From Bacillota bacterium (GTDB lineage Bacteria > Bacillota > UBA4882 > UBA8346): 64,000 nt of DNA. A program made the position numbers and the translations under genes. The stretch is from assembly GCA_023426245.1 (NCBI GenBank), contig JAFABB010000051.1:248001-312000 (forward strand). Reading direction: 5' to 3'. This document shows positions 1-8,951 of the stretch, piece after piece. The notes below the pieces were generated by a model. The model was not told the DNA's origin. It saw only the letters and a list, made by a program, of their open reading frames with translations, and searched no databases. The stretch's first letter is position 1; each line of letters opens with the position of its first letter.

Positions 1-3000
1 CTGAAAGAACTGGGTTACGAACCGGAGACTTACCGGAAACGCTGGGAGAAAGACGCCCGCGGTTATGTCACCGAATATCAATACGACGCCATCGGCCGCG
101 AGGTGAAGACGGTCCTGCCGGATGACGACGATGATCCCGGCTACCGGCCGGCGGTATTGAGCGGCAGCATTGAACAGTCCGGTTCCCGCGGCAATAACCC
201 GGTCCAACAGGTCAGCTACTATGACAGCGCCAAAAAGACCACAGTCATTGATCCTTTGGGCAATCAAACCGATTATTTATATGACTCCTTCGAACATTTG
301 ATGGAGATCGCCAAGTTCCGCAAATTGCTGGGGATACCTTATGCTTACTCCCGGGTACAGGTCGGCTATGATGCTCAGGGGAATATCGCCTCCATTATCA
401 GTCCGGAGGGTTCCCAAAACCCCAATGAGGTTGAAAAGTATACCACCAATTATCAATATGACGAGATCAACCGGCTGACCAAGATCAGCTATCCCAAGAC
501 CCATGAGACGGATAATCTGAATCCATGCAAGGTTTATTTTTACAACGATCTCACCAACGAGACGACCGTTACCGATGAGAATATGAATTTCACGGTGATT
601 AAGAAAGATCCGGTGGACCGGGTGATCGAGCAGATCGCCGGTTCCCAAAGTGAAGATGAGGTCTCCACCCATTATAGCTATGATTCACTGGGGAATAAAA
701 CCTCGGAGACCATCGCCGGTAAGATCACATCTACCTATGTTTATGATGATCTGAACCGTCTGACCCAAAAGATCCTGCCCCGGGAGAAGGTTCTGAACAA
801 TCCCGACGGCGGGCCGGAGGAGAAAAGTCCGGTGTACCGCTATGAATATGACACGGAAGGGAACTTGGTCAAAGAGATCTCTCCGTTAGGGACTGTCGTT
901 ACTCACGTATTCGATGAGATGAACCGGGAAATTCGCACTGAAACCAAGATTACCGGTATGAACAATGCCAAAAAGGCCGTGATAGCTAAAACCTTTTATG
1001 ACCTGGCCGGCAATAAGGTGAAAACGGTTGATCCCAACGGAAAGATATCTGAATTCGTTTATACGGCCCGGGGTTGGCTGGCTACTCAAAAAGATCCTTC
1101 AGGCGGGGTTACTTCCTTTACCTATGACAAGGTCGGGAATAAGATCAGTGAGACCGACCCCCGGGGGAACGCTCCCGGAGCACCGGCCAATTCCTATACC
1201 GCCTGGTATTATTATGATGACCTCTACCGGGTGGTAAAAGGGGTGTTGCCGGATTTGACTCCCCCGGCTAATCCGGATAGTCCCGGCGATAACCCGGTGG
1301 TTGGGTTTGAATATGATCGCAACGGCAATTGCGTCAAGGAAACCAAGGCTAACGGGCAGATTACCGAATATGTCTATCACGGCCGCAACTGGGTGCTTTC
1401 CCAGACCCAACAATTAAACGGCAAGAGTTATGAGACCCGCTTCGATTATTATGATAACGGCAATCAGCGGTATGTTTATGACAACAAAGATAACAAGACC
1501 GAGTATCTTTACGATCATTTAAACCGGTTGCTCCTTGAGGTGTATCCGGAGGGGAATACGACCGAGTACCAGTATGACATCCTGGGCAATAAGCATATCA
1601 TTAAGGATGGCAAACATAATCCGACGACATATGATTATGACAATCTAAACCGCCTCTATCAAGTTACCGACGCCAAAAACGGAATTACCACCAATTGGTA
1701 CAATGAGGAAGGAAGGTTGACCAAGACCGTATCGCCGACGGGGCTGGTAACCAAGATTTATCCCAATGAGATGGGGTTGCCTTTGGAGGTGGTTGATTCT
1801 TTAGGCCAACGGCGTACCTTCGACTATGACGCCGCCGGGAATGGAATTTATAAGAAAGACCCCCGGGGCACCGAGACCCGGTTCGTTTATGACGATCTCT
1901 ACCGGGTGTTGCAACAGAACTTGCAGAACGGCAGTAGAACCCAATCCTTGAGTTACGAGTACGATCCGGCGGGCAATGTCAAACGGTCATCCAACGGCCA
2001 GGTGGATCTGGTATACAATGACGCGGATGGAAGCTATGTTTCCGATCCCTTCAACCGGATTCAAAAGGTTAAACAGGTTATGCCGGATGGCAGGAGTTAT
2101 GCCACCCAGTACCAGTATGACATCATGGGACAGATGACCGGAATCCGTTATCCGGGCAGCAAGGAGTGGCTGAATTACGAATACGATAAAATGGGCAGGC
2201 TGCTGGCCATCCCCGGCTTTGCCGGAACCAAGAACAACCCCGGTTTTGATTATGATGAAAACAGCGCTTTAAAGATGATCAAGACCGACAACGGCATTAC
2301 CACCACCATCCCGGATATCGGCGGCCGGGACACAAACGGCCGGATCAAGAATATGGCGGTGACCAAGAAAAACGGGGATCCTATTTTAAGTCTCAGTTAC
2401 GACTATGATAACGCCAACAACATCATTCGGCGCAACGATAATGTCTATACCTACAATGAACTAAACCGCCTGGATAAAGCGATCGTCCACGGGGCTTTCC
2501 AGGATCAGTTCACCAAGGCGGACATGCGGGTGGCTACGGTGAACCAGGACTATGCCGGATCGAAGGAACAAGAGGAAGACGTCACCGACCAGACGCAGGT
2601 GAAACTTGATAATTCCGCCCGGAGCCTGATCTTTAACCTCCAGACCGATGCCGAGAATGTCTCCAAGATCGAGTTGACGCCGGCGGCAACCGGCCACCGG
2701 GTGCCTGTGGAGCAAATCGAGGTCTATTACAAGCAGCGGGAAAACGACTTCGCCTATAGCAAACTGGAGCGAAGCGCCTGGAGCGGGGTTAAAGACAACC
2801 AAGGAAGGATCATCATCCGGTTTAAGCCGGTACTTAACGCCCATTTATTGAAGATACACTGCAACTATGATGATTTGGACTTATTCCAGATGCCGGTGGA
2901 CCGCTCCGAGTTTTATAACAGTCCGGAAAAATTAGTGACGGTGTATCAAAAACTGATCTCCAGGACGGAGAGTTACCAGTATGATGAGATGGGAAACCGG

Positions 3001-4725
3001 AAAACGGAGAAGATCTTGCTCCGTAAGGAGTATGGGTATACCTATTCATACTATTCAAATTCAAATCGTCTTCAATCAAAGGTCAAGGATGACGGGTCGG
3101 TTAAGTATGACTATACTTATGATGAGAACGGCAATTTGACCACGAAAGTCGTTACAAAAGAGAATGCCGTTGATACATGGGAGTATTCCTATGATCTCTT
3201 GAATCAACTGGAGCAGGTTAAGAAAAACGGAGTTATCGTAAGTAGTTACGTATACGATCCTAACGGGTTCAGGGTTGAGAAGGACGGTAGCCAAGGGAGG
3301 ATTGATTACGTACCCTTATTAAACGGCGAGGTCGGGTACAGGAAAGAGTTCGGCAGCAGCAAGGAATGTTCGTTCATTTATACCGGCGGCCAGCATTTGG
3401 CGAGGGTGAATGGTGTGATCGGAGATGATAACGCCAAGAAATTTTATTACCATAACGACCATCAGGGTTCGGCCTTGGCTGTTACCGACGAAAACGGCAA
3501 TAAAGTTGTCGAGAGGGATTTTACGCCTTTCGGCGAACGGATCAATACCGATATTTATGATGAAACGGAACGGGACGTTGACGAGGACGACAGCGGGTTT
3601 ACCGGGAAGGACTGGGATCAGGATGTAGAGCTGTATTATTACAATGCCCGGTGGTATGATCCAGAGGTGGGAAGGTTTACCACCGAGGACTCGGAAACAG
3701 ATCCCAATAATCCGAATGAGTATGCTTATTGTTATGATAATCCGGTAAATAATATCGATCCAACCGGCCACTTTAATGTCAGTGTTGCAAGAGGCACTGC
3801 ATTAATATCTTCTTCAATTAATGCCCTTAGCGCCATAAATCCCAATGCAGGAAAGGCTTTAAGCGCATTTAATACACTTTTAAGCGTTTGTAGTGCTGTA
3901 AAGTCGGTAGAAGACTTTTATCTTAATCATGTTGTCAAGAATTATACAAAGACTTCGTCGTGGAGCGCAAAGACAGATATTCCTGGGGTTTCTTATTCTG
4001 AGACTTCTACTAAAACAGTTATTGACGGTAAAAGTCAATCGGATACTTTAGCACAAAAATTCGAGAACAAAGATAAAAATATATCGATTGAAATCACGAC
4101 CACTTCTACAGCAGATGGTAAAACCAATCAGTACTATACCATAACTACGGCAGATGAGGTCAAAATAGTTCCACTAGAATATGGCAAAGATGGGGTAGCC
4201 GATATAATAGGCGTGGAAGGTTTTACTTCCGACCCGAAATTTGGTGCCATAATGATTGCTACAACTCAAAAAGATGGCGCTGTATCTGCTTTGGCGGGGA
4301 GTAGTAAGCCAAATATTAATCCAGAGACTGGTAAACCTAAAGGAGGTGAAATTGTAGATACAGATACTTTTGGACGAGCTTACGAAATGACTTATGGTAC
4401 TCGTAATAATTGGCCAGCATTAGTATTAGAAGGTGGCGGAAAGATACCAACAAGAACAGAAAACACTAATCCTGGCACCAAGGATAAGCCAAATCCAAAT
4501 GTTGGTACATTTTATGCCTCAGAAATAATGATACATTATGGTTATCACAATTCGTGGAGAGGTTCTCTAGGATGTCAAACAATTAAACCAGGAAGCACTA
4601 TTCCTTACGATAAAGCAGGCTTTAGAGGATATCCTGATTATGTTGATTTTATGAATTATGTAGTACCTGACAACAAAAGGGCAGATGGGGCTTTTATAGG
4701 ATATTATTACTTGGAAAGGTTGTGA
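1..4725 (+). CDS. RHS/YD-repeat polymorphic toxin, 5' end outside window
   Basis: The reading frame is open from base 1, so the gene starts upstream of the window; 1574 codons are visible. Dozens of YD repeats (Y-D-x-x-G/N-R-L type) fill residues 1-1215, broken at about 830-990 by a segment without YD repeats. The RHS core closes with NARWYDPEVGRF (about 1216) and the DPTG motif (about 1255). The core is known in this family to form a shell that encloses a C-terminal toxin. The tip (about 1257-1574) is AT-rich and has IHYGYHNSW followed by SLGC (His1512, Cys1525), the H-x(n)-S-x-G-C arrangement of YkuD-type L,D-transpeptidases. I infer a peptidoglycan-targeting toxin. The next gene, 6 bases downstream, encodes an exported protein and is the natural immunity candidate. 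The export route is not visible here. Confidence 0.93.
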   Translation: MKELGYEPETYRKRWEKDARGYVTEYQYDAIGREVKTVLPDDDDDPGYRPAVLSGSIEQSGSRGNNPVQQVSYYDSAKKTTVIDPLGNQTDYLYDSFEHLMEIAKFRKLLGIPYAYSRVQVGYDAQGNIASIISPEGSQNPNEVEKYTTNYQYDEINRLTKISYPKTHETDNLNPCKVYFYNDLTNETTVTDENMNFTVIKKDPVDRVIEQIAGSQSEDEVSTHYSYDSLGNKTSETIAGKITSTYVYDDLNRLTQKILPREKVLNNPDGGPEEKSPVYRYEYDTEGNLVKEISPLGTVVTHVFDEMNREIRTETKITGMNNAKKAVIAKTFYDLAGNKVKTVDPNGKISEFVYTARGWLATQKDPSGGVTSFTYDKVGNKISETDPRGNAPGAPANSYTAWYYYDDLYRVVKGVLPDLTPPANPDSPGDNPVVGFEYDRNGNCVKETKANGQITEYVYHGRNWVLSQTQQLNGKSYETRFDYYDNGNQRYVYDNKDNKTEYLYDHLNRLLLEVYPEGNTTEYQYDILGNKHIIKDGKHNPTTYDYDNLNRLYQVTDAKNGITTNWYNEEGRLTKTVSPTGLVTKIYPNEMGLPLEVVDSLGQRRTFDYDAAGNGIYKKDPRGTETRFVYDDLYRVLQQNLQNGSRTQSLSYEYDPAGNVKRSSNGQVDLVYNDADGSYVSDPFNRIQKVKQVMPDGRSYATQYQYDIMGQMTGIRYPGSKEWLNYEYDKMGRLLAIPGFAGTKNNPGFDYDENSALKMIKTDNGITTTIPDIGGRDTNGRIKNMAVTKKNGDPILSLSYDYDNANNIIRRNDNVYTYNELNRLDKAIVHGAFQDQFTKADMRVATVNQDYAGSKEQEEDVTDQTQVKLDNSARSLIFNLQTDAENVSKIELTPAATGHRVPVEQIEVYYKQRENDFAYSKLERSAWSGVKDNQGRIIIRFKPVLNAHLLKIHCNYDDLDLFQMPVDRSEFYNSPEKLVTVYQKLISRTESYQYDEMGNRKTEKILLRKEYGYTYSYYSNSNRLQSKVKDDGSVKYDYTYDENGNLTTKVVTKENAVDTWEYSYDLLNQLEQVKKNGVIVSSYVYDPNGFRVEKDGSQGRIDYVPLLNGEVGYRKEFGSSKECSFIYTGGQHLARVNGVIGDDNAKKFYYHNDHQGSALAVTDENGNKVVERDFTPFGERINTDIYDETERDVDEDDSGFTGKDWDQDVELYYYNARWYDPEVGRFTTEDSETDPNNPNEYAYCYDNPVNNIDPTGHFNVSVARGTALISSSINALSAINPNAGKALSAFNTLLSVCSAVKSVEDFYLNHVVKNYTKTSSWSAKTDIPGVSYSETSTKTVIDGKSQSDTLAQKFENKDKNISIEITTTSTADGKTNQYYTITTADEVKIVPLEYGKDGVADIIGVEGFTSDPKFGAIMIATTQKDGAVSALAGSSKPNINPETGKPKGGEIVDTDTFGRAYEMTYGTRNNWPALVLEGGGKIPTRTENTNPGTKDKPNPNVGTFYASEIMIHYGYHNSWRGSLGCQTIKPGSTIPYDKAGFRGYPDYVDFMNYVVPDNKRADGAFIGYYYLERL

Positions 4726-4731
4726 TTACAC

Positions 4732-5958
4732 TTGAATAGGCGAGTACCGATATTAATTTTATTAGTTTTTCTATTGTCAGGCATTTGTTTTTCCGAGGTA
4801 AATAAAAAACAATTATTTATTAATTCAGTAAAAAAAGCCGAATCATATTATTCTCAAGGAGAATATCAAAGGATAATAGAGGTATTAAAACCGTTTCAAG
4901 TTTATGTTGCGGATTTTCCCGTGGACCGATACTATAAAGCTCTTACATTAAGAGGAAATTCTTATATAAATATTAATCAGTTTTTAGATGGCATGTCAGA
5001 TTTTCGCGAAATTAATGGGATGTCTGTAAATCAAGAGCCATATCCTATTTATATGTGTGAACTTTTTGAAGCTTTATGTGGACATTATAAAGAAGCTAAA
5101 GGATTTAATAGTAATTTGCCTGCAATATATGTCAATATCCCAGATTATTACCTTGTAGGGGATTATTTGTTGGCTTTTCTTATGAGTGATAACAGGGATA
5201 GGATTTTTAAAGAAATAGTAAGGGTAACAAATTTGCCGTTTTATCAAAAATCCTCTTCAGAATTTTGGGGACAACTAAAGCTATTTGTGAATGGAAAAAT
5301 TGACTATCAACAATTGTTAAATGTCACACCTCAAACAGAAATAATTTCGATAAATTTGTTAGCAGGATTACGATTAGAAAAAATGGAGGGTTCGTTTTAT
5401 AAAGCACAACAATATTATTTTGATGTATACAATAGTTCTAGTGATTTATATCATTGGCTAGCAGGTAAGCAATTGGGACTTAATTATCTCTTTAATTTAC
5501 CTTTAATCATTAAAGACGGGAAGGTTCAGCAGCGAGAAAAGAATTATAAATTCGTAGCCAGTTCGGCTTTATATGATGACAATCAAAAATACCCCGTGGA
5601 GAACATTTTCGACAACAATCCCAATAGTGCCTGGGTTAAAGGAAAACCGGGAGATGGTATCGGAGAATGGATTGAGGTGGGTTTTGAACCTGAATTCAAC
5701 TTATCACAAATCAAAATCATTAACGGTTATGCAAAGTCAAAAGAGATTTACTCTGCCAACAACCGGGTAAAAAAAGTCGTTGTTAATTTTTCCAATGGTA
5801 AGCCTCAAGAATTTATTTTGCAGGACAATATTTTAGGGTTTCAAACACTGAAATTGCCAAAACCGGTTAAAGTAGATTCTCTGAAGATCACAATTAAAGA
5901 TATTTATCAGGGAACAAAGTATAATGATACTTGTATTTCGGAAATTCAATTTTTTTAA
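4732..5958 (+). CDS. Exported protein with C-terminal discoidin/galactose-binding-like domain, candidate immunity protein
   Basis: The protein has 408 residues and starts at a TTG; AAAGG lies 12 bases upstream. Residues 1-21 form a signal peptide (basic RR, then a hydrophobic stretch ILILLVFLLSG). Residues 25-260 are alpha-helical with a TPR-like feel (SYYSQGEYQRIIEVL) but no clean repeat. Residues about 275-408 match the carbohydrate-binding discoidin-type module that follows N-terminal regions in many exported Bacillota proteins: ENIFDNNPNSAWV, then GEWIEVGF, and a terminal CISEIQFF. It follows the toxin tip by 6 bases and shares its AT-rich composition. I infer extracytoplasmic immunity to a wall-acting toxin. 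It could instead be an unrelated cell-surface lectin. Confidence 0.8.
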   Translation: MNRRVPILILLVFLLSGICFSEVNKKQLFINSVKKAESYYSQGEYQRIIEVLKPFQVYVADFPVDRYYKALTLRGNSYININQFLDGMSDFREINGMSVNQEPYPIYMCELFEALCGHYKEAKGFNSNLPAIYVNIPDYYLVGDYLLAFLMSDNRDRIFKEIVRVTNLPFYQKSSSEFWGQLKLFVNGKIDYQQLLNVTPQTEIISINLLAGLRLEKMEGSFYKAQQYYFDVYNSSSDLYHWLAGKQLGLNYLFNLPLIIKDGKVQQREKNYKFVASSALYDDNQKYPVENIFDNNPNSAWVKGKPGDGIGEWIEVGFEPEFNLSQIKIINGYAKSKEIYSANNRVKKVVVNFSNGKPQEFILQDNILGFQTLKLPKPVKVDSLKITIKDIYQGTKYNDTCISEIQFF

Positions 5959-5982
5959 ATAAAGCTTAAACCCATGCAGAAG

Positions 5983-6025
5983 CAAAAACGTAATTGGTAA
6001 AGGTACAATTGCGTTTTTGTTTTTT
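5983..6025 (+). terminator. Rho-independent terminator after the RHS/immunity pair
   Basis: Arms 5983-5996 (CAAAAACGTAATTG) and 6006-6019 (CAATTGCGTTTTTG) pair with one mismatch around a 9-base loop and are followed by a T run. It lies 25 bases after the stop of the upstream exported protein, closing that transcription unit. Confidence 0.85.
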
Positions 6026-6212
6026 AAGAAACATTTAGGGGATGTTACTGTACAAAATCGCGAGGGAAAGATGCTTACTTTTAAAGATGCAATATTAAAT
6101 GTTCCAAGACCGGCAAGGCATTGAAAGCTCAGCGACTTATAATGGTTGGATGAATAAAGAAGGTTGGCGACCCGTTTATGCTAATATATTAAATCCATTA
6201 TTAGCTAAATAA
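6026..6212 (+). pseudogene. Frameshifted remnant of a toxin C-terminal tip
   Basis: There is no start codon. The frame beginning about 6026 reads KKHLGDVTVQNREGKMLTF and onward to VPRPARH, then stop at 6122. A second frame opens at about 6124 (ESSATYNGWMNKEGW, ending NPLLAK, stop 6210-6212). The two halves look like one protein end split by a single-base frame change near 6122. Position (between terminator and an exported small protein) suggests a displaced RHS toxin tip, as seen when polymorphic toxins swap cassettes. The toxin family is not recognised. Confidence 0.5.
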
Positions 6213-6230
6213 TTAAAGGAGAAAATTTAG

Positions 6231-6761
6231 ATGAGATTTCAAAAAAAATTTGTATTTATCTTTTGTATTCTCTTAGTTACTGTATTTTTGTTAGTAGAAT
6301 ACTATTCATTTGGGGAGAAAAAAGTATCAAGTAAAATAGAACCATATGTTTCAGAGGACTTTTCCATAGGGGGAGTTATAGCCGAGGAACTACTTACAGA
6401 ACAAAATATTATTAATAAGCTTGGGAAACCCATTGACAAAAAAATTGAGATTCCTTCAGCCGGAGACAAGAGAAAACATTATATTTATTCTGATTTTCTT
6501 ATTAAAACGGACATTGATGAAGAAAGTGGAAAAGAGTTGGTGACTTGGATTGAAATAACAGACAAAAAGGTGAAAACAAAACGTGGTATAAAAATTGGAG
6601 ATAAAGCAGAACTTGTTTTACAAAAGTATGGTCCGCCAACCAATAAAGGTAAAACATATTTTTATAGTGTTTTAACAGACTCGGGATATGATCAACCAGA
6701 CTCCCACAAGATATGATTTGACATTGAAAATGGCGAGGTCACCAGAATTTCTATGGAATAA
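6231..6761 (+). pseudogene. Membrane-anchored small protein, interrupted by an in-frame TGA
   Basis: A start at 6231 with AAAGGAG 10 bases upstream gives a protein with an N-terminal membrane segment (residues 8-24) and an SmpA/OmlA-like region (GIKIGDKAELVLQKYGPP, residues 124-141). Translation ends at TGA 6714-6716 after 161 residues. The same frame continues as FDIENGEVTRISME to TAA 6759-6761, exactly the kind of strand expected to complete such a domain. Either the gene was truncated recently, or two nearby indels scrambled residues just before the stop. The short product might still be made. Function unknown; the context suggests an orphan extracytoplasmic immunity protein. Confidence 0.6.
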
Positions 6762-7136
6762 TTTGCAGCTTTCAATAATCCAGCCAGAGATCGACTATAA
6801 TATTTATCTGATTTAGAGCTGCAAAGAAGAGGATGTTTGTATTGCTATGGGCAGAATGTAGGGCAGATAATCCGTTAATTTATGAAACATATCTTCCTGA
6901 TACTGTTGTCCATGCCATTTGCTTTGCTATTTATTGATGGTAAAGTAAAAAGTATTGAGATTTATACTGCTGAAAAATTATTTTTTCGGAATTTCCATCC
7001 ATGGAGGCTTTGCCGGTTTTGGTTCTGAACTCGACTGAATGAGGATGATTTAACATCAAAGGCTGCGCAACCGCCATCAGTAGAGGAACTGCCCAAGATA
7101 TTGGAGAGATCATTGAATAAAGGAAAAGTGTAAAGA
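6762..7136 (+). other. Degenerate coding remnants, 375 bases
   Basis: No intact gene is present. Short in-frame islands read like decayed coding sequence, for example FIDGKVKSIEIYTAE around 6928-6975 on the plus strand, then frame breaks. The AT-rich composition matches the neighbouring immunity-like genes, so this is most likely a worn-out member of the same set. I see no promoter or terminator. Confidence 0.4.
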
Positions 7137-7640
7137 ATGTTTACTGTAAAAAGAATACCGGTTTATTTAACAATTTTATTGGTATGTGGCCTTTTGTTTA
7201 TGAAATTTATGCAACCCACAAGCTTATCTGCAAATATTGATAATGAAAATAATCTAACAAGGCAAATCCAATCTGTAAAAGTGTCTTCTGCGTTAGAAAC
7301 ATGGATTGAAAAATATTCATTTTCAGAATATGCACCTCCCAATCAAAACCGGGGTTATTTCATTACCATATATTCCGAAAATAATAATTTCTTCGCTAAA
7401 ATTAATATCGACGGGTTTCAAACGATGGACAGACTATTGACAAAAGTTTCTGGGAATGCAAATTCCATCAAATTAGAGTTTGTAAAGTATTTGCCTGATA
7501 ATATGTCTGAATCTTATAATGAAGGAGATATTTTAATTCGTTTTGAAAAAAGAGATTCCAAATTGATTACTAATTGGGGTAAAATTCAACCGCTTTTATT
7601 AAAAAATAATAGAGTTGGTGAGTATTTTAAGATAGATTAA
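7137..7640 (+). CDS. Small exported or membrane-anchored protein, possible immunity protein
   Basis: The protein has 167 residues. Residues 8-24 are hydrophobic (YLTILLVCGLLFMKFM), acting as signal or anchor, followed by a soluble domain with GYFITIYSENNNFFAKINIDGFQTM (about residues 80-104) and two later strands (ILIRFEKR, then KLITNWGKIQPLL). The layout vaguely recalls the DUF5991-type small proteins found near contact toxins, but I cannot confirm membership. It lies in the AT-rich tail behind the RHS gene, and its extracytoplasmic location fits immunity against a wall-targeting toxin. No strong ribosome binding site is evident: AAAGGAAAAG is about 9 bases upstream. Confidence 0.6.
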   Translation: MFTVKRIPVYLTILLVCGLLFMKFMQPTSLSANIDNENNLTRQIQSVKVSSALETWIEKYSFSEYAPPNQNRGYFITIYSENNNFFAKINIDGFQTMDRLLTKVSGNANSIKLEFVKYLPDNMSESYNEGDILIRFEKRDSKLITNWGKIQPLLLKNNRVGEYFKID

Positions 7641-7803
7641 CCAATAAATTATCCAGAGTATGAAGCACTATAAGCATAAGAAATAATTTTAGCCTATTTT
7701 CTCCATTCGGACCGCTAGCTTCCGGCAAAGTCGAGCAAGAAGCCGGAACTACCTGCCGGAGTCGATCGCCGCCTTTACTGCGAAGGAAAAGTTTGTATTT
7801 GTG

Positions 7804-7834
7804 ACGTCTCTGTAGTTTAGAGAGGCGTTTTCTT
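7804..7834 (+). terminator. Probable terminator
   Basis: A stem built from ACGTCTCT and AGAGAGGCGT closes a 7-base loop and is followed by TTTTCTT. It sits about 165 bases after the preceding small gene, in an otherwise gene-free stretch (7641-8091). Confidence 0.55.
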
Positions 7835-7921
7835 GCCTCAGAAACCGGGAAAGGTTCACATTTTGTTGCTTATGGAAAAGACAGAAAACAGCATCCTAAC
7901 AAGCCTTTAATCCTGTAAATC

Positions 7922-7970
7922 TGAGAAAGCCATGAGCTTAGGCCCAAATGAAGGAACGAGAACAGGATTA
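7922..7970. repeat. Dispersed repeat, copy 1
   Basis: A 49-base unit containing AGGCCCAAATGAAGGAACG and ACAGGATTA. It recurs with two mismatches at 8952-9000 and more loosely near 22974. Shorter ACAGGATTAA-type units follow it directly (7971-7996). It lies in a gene-free stretch. Confidence 0.75.
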
Positions 7971-8091
7971 ACAAGATTAACAGGATGAACAGGATTAAAA
8001 AAGATAGCAAATAGTGGTAACTAGAATATGAATCTCTGCGATTAGGGCACGCAAATCATATTCATGTTGGTTATTGAAAGGAGTGACTTCT

Positions 8092-8664
8092 ATGATTCGA
8101 AAAAAGTTAAAAATTATTCTACTGTTGTTAATACTTGTTTTGTGTAATGGAAATATTATTGCATCAGAAGCTCAAGTTAAAATTAAGGATATTAAATATA
8201 TTTTCTATACTGAAATTACTAAGCCCGGAACCTCTCCACCAAGATCTCTTGTACAAGGTAAAGAGTTAACAGCTTGGCCTGACTCTGATTTTGACGTTCA
8301 GCCTAATGTTTTTGATATAATTGTAGTTTTAAGTAATTCAAATTCATTTAACATTAAATCAGAGAAACTTAAGATCGAATTTTTTTTAGCAGAGTCTCTG
8401 GAATTTTATATTGAAGAAGATGTTTATGATATTGAAAAGATGCGTTCTTTAGCAAAATGGTGTAAATTATGGGAAAAAGAAATAGATATCCAGAATTTAA
8501 AACCAAATGAGATACGAAAAATTAAAATTGGGCGAGTAAAGATAATGGATATAGGTCAAGGTATCTACGAAAAAAAACAATTAGTTGAAACAGGATGGCT
8601 TTGTAAAGCTACTATTGGAAAATCAAAGTTAGAAAAGAAATTCTTATCAGATTTTCTAGATTAA
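8092..8664 (+). CDS. Exported protein of unknown function
   Basis: I chose ATG 8092 because GAAAGGAG lies 8 bases upstream; an in-frame TTG at 8074 would put that site inside the gene. The product has 190 residues: a signal peptide (residues 1-24, KKLKIILLLLILVLCNG) and a soluble domain with alternating strands (IKDIKYIFYTEI; KSEKLKIEFFLAESLEFYI; WLCKATIGKSKLEKKFL), suggestive of an immunoglobulin-like or other beta-rich fold. No family recognised. It shares the AT-rich composition and export signal of the other small proteins behind the RHS gene and may be another orphan immunity gene. Confidence 0.65.
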   Translation: MIRKKLKIILLLLILVLCNGNIIASEAQVKIKDIKYIFYTEITKPGTSPPRSLVQGKELTAWPDSDFDVQPNVFDIIVVLSNSNSFNIKSEKLKIEFFLAESLEFYIEEDVYDIEKMRSLAKWCKLWEKEIDIQNLKPNEIRKIKIGRVKIMDIGQGIYEKKQLVETGWLCKATIGKSKLEKKFLSDFLD

Positions 8665-8709
8665 TAAAAACTATTACTTAGTTTGTATATAAAATATGTT
8701 AATTATATA

Positions 8710-8744
8710 AATCCTGCCTAAAAATTTAAATAGACAGGATTTTG
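8710..8744 (+). terminator. Terminator after the exported protein
   Basis: Arms AATCCTGCCTA and TAGACAGGATT pair with one mismatch around an A/T-rich loop and are followed by TTTTGG. It lies 46 bases after the stop codon. Confidence 0.65.
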
Positions 8745-8745
8745 G

Positions 8746-8940
8746 TTTATCAAAACAGCTTGAACGGATTTGACTTACCAGAGCAGACCAAAGAAGAGAT
8801 TATTCGGACATTGACGAAAGTACCATGTTAATCCGCGCCTTCAATGAAGACGATTAATCCTGTCGATGTTCTTTTACTTGGCCATATCATCGGCGGAATG
8901 ACAGAGGTCTTTCTAAAATCCCCGAATCCTGTAAATCATG
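8746..8940 (+). other. Short coding remnants without a gene
   Basis: Two overlapping frames read like the end of a lost protein: NSLNGFDLPEQTKEEIIRTL ending at a stop near 8830, and DESTMLIRAFNEDD ending at a stop near 8858. There is no start or ribosome binding site. The family is not recognised. The stretch to 8940 then becomes repeat-like (AATCCTGTAAATCATG). Confidence 0.35.
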
Positions 8941-8951
8941 TAAATCCTGTC

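Noticed and set aside
277..3771. Many minus-strand and off-frame open frames inside the RHS gene
   Set aside because: They mirror the YD-repeat coding strand and have no ribosome binding sites or natural protein features.
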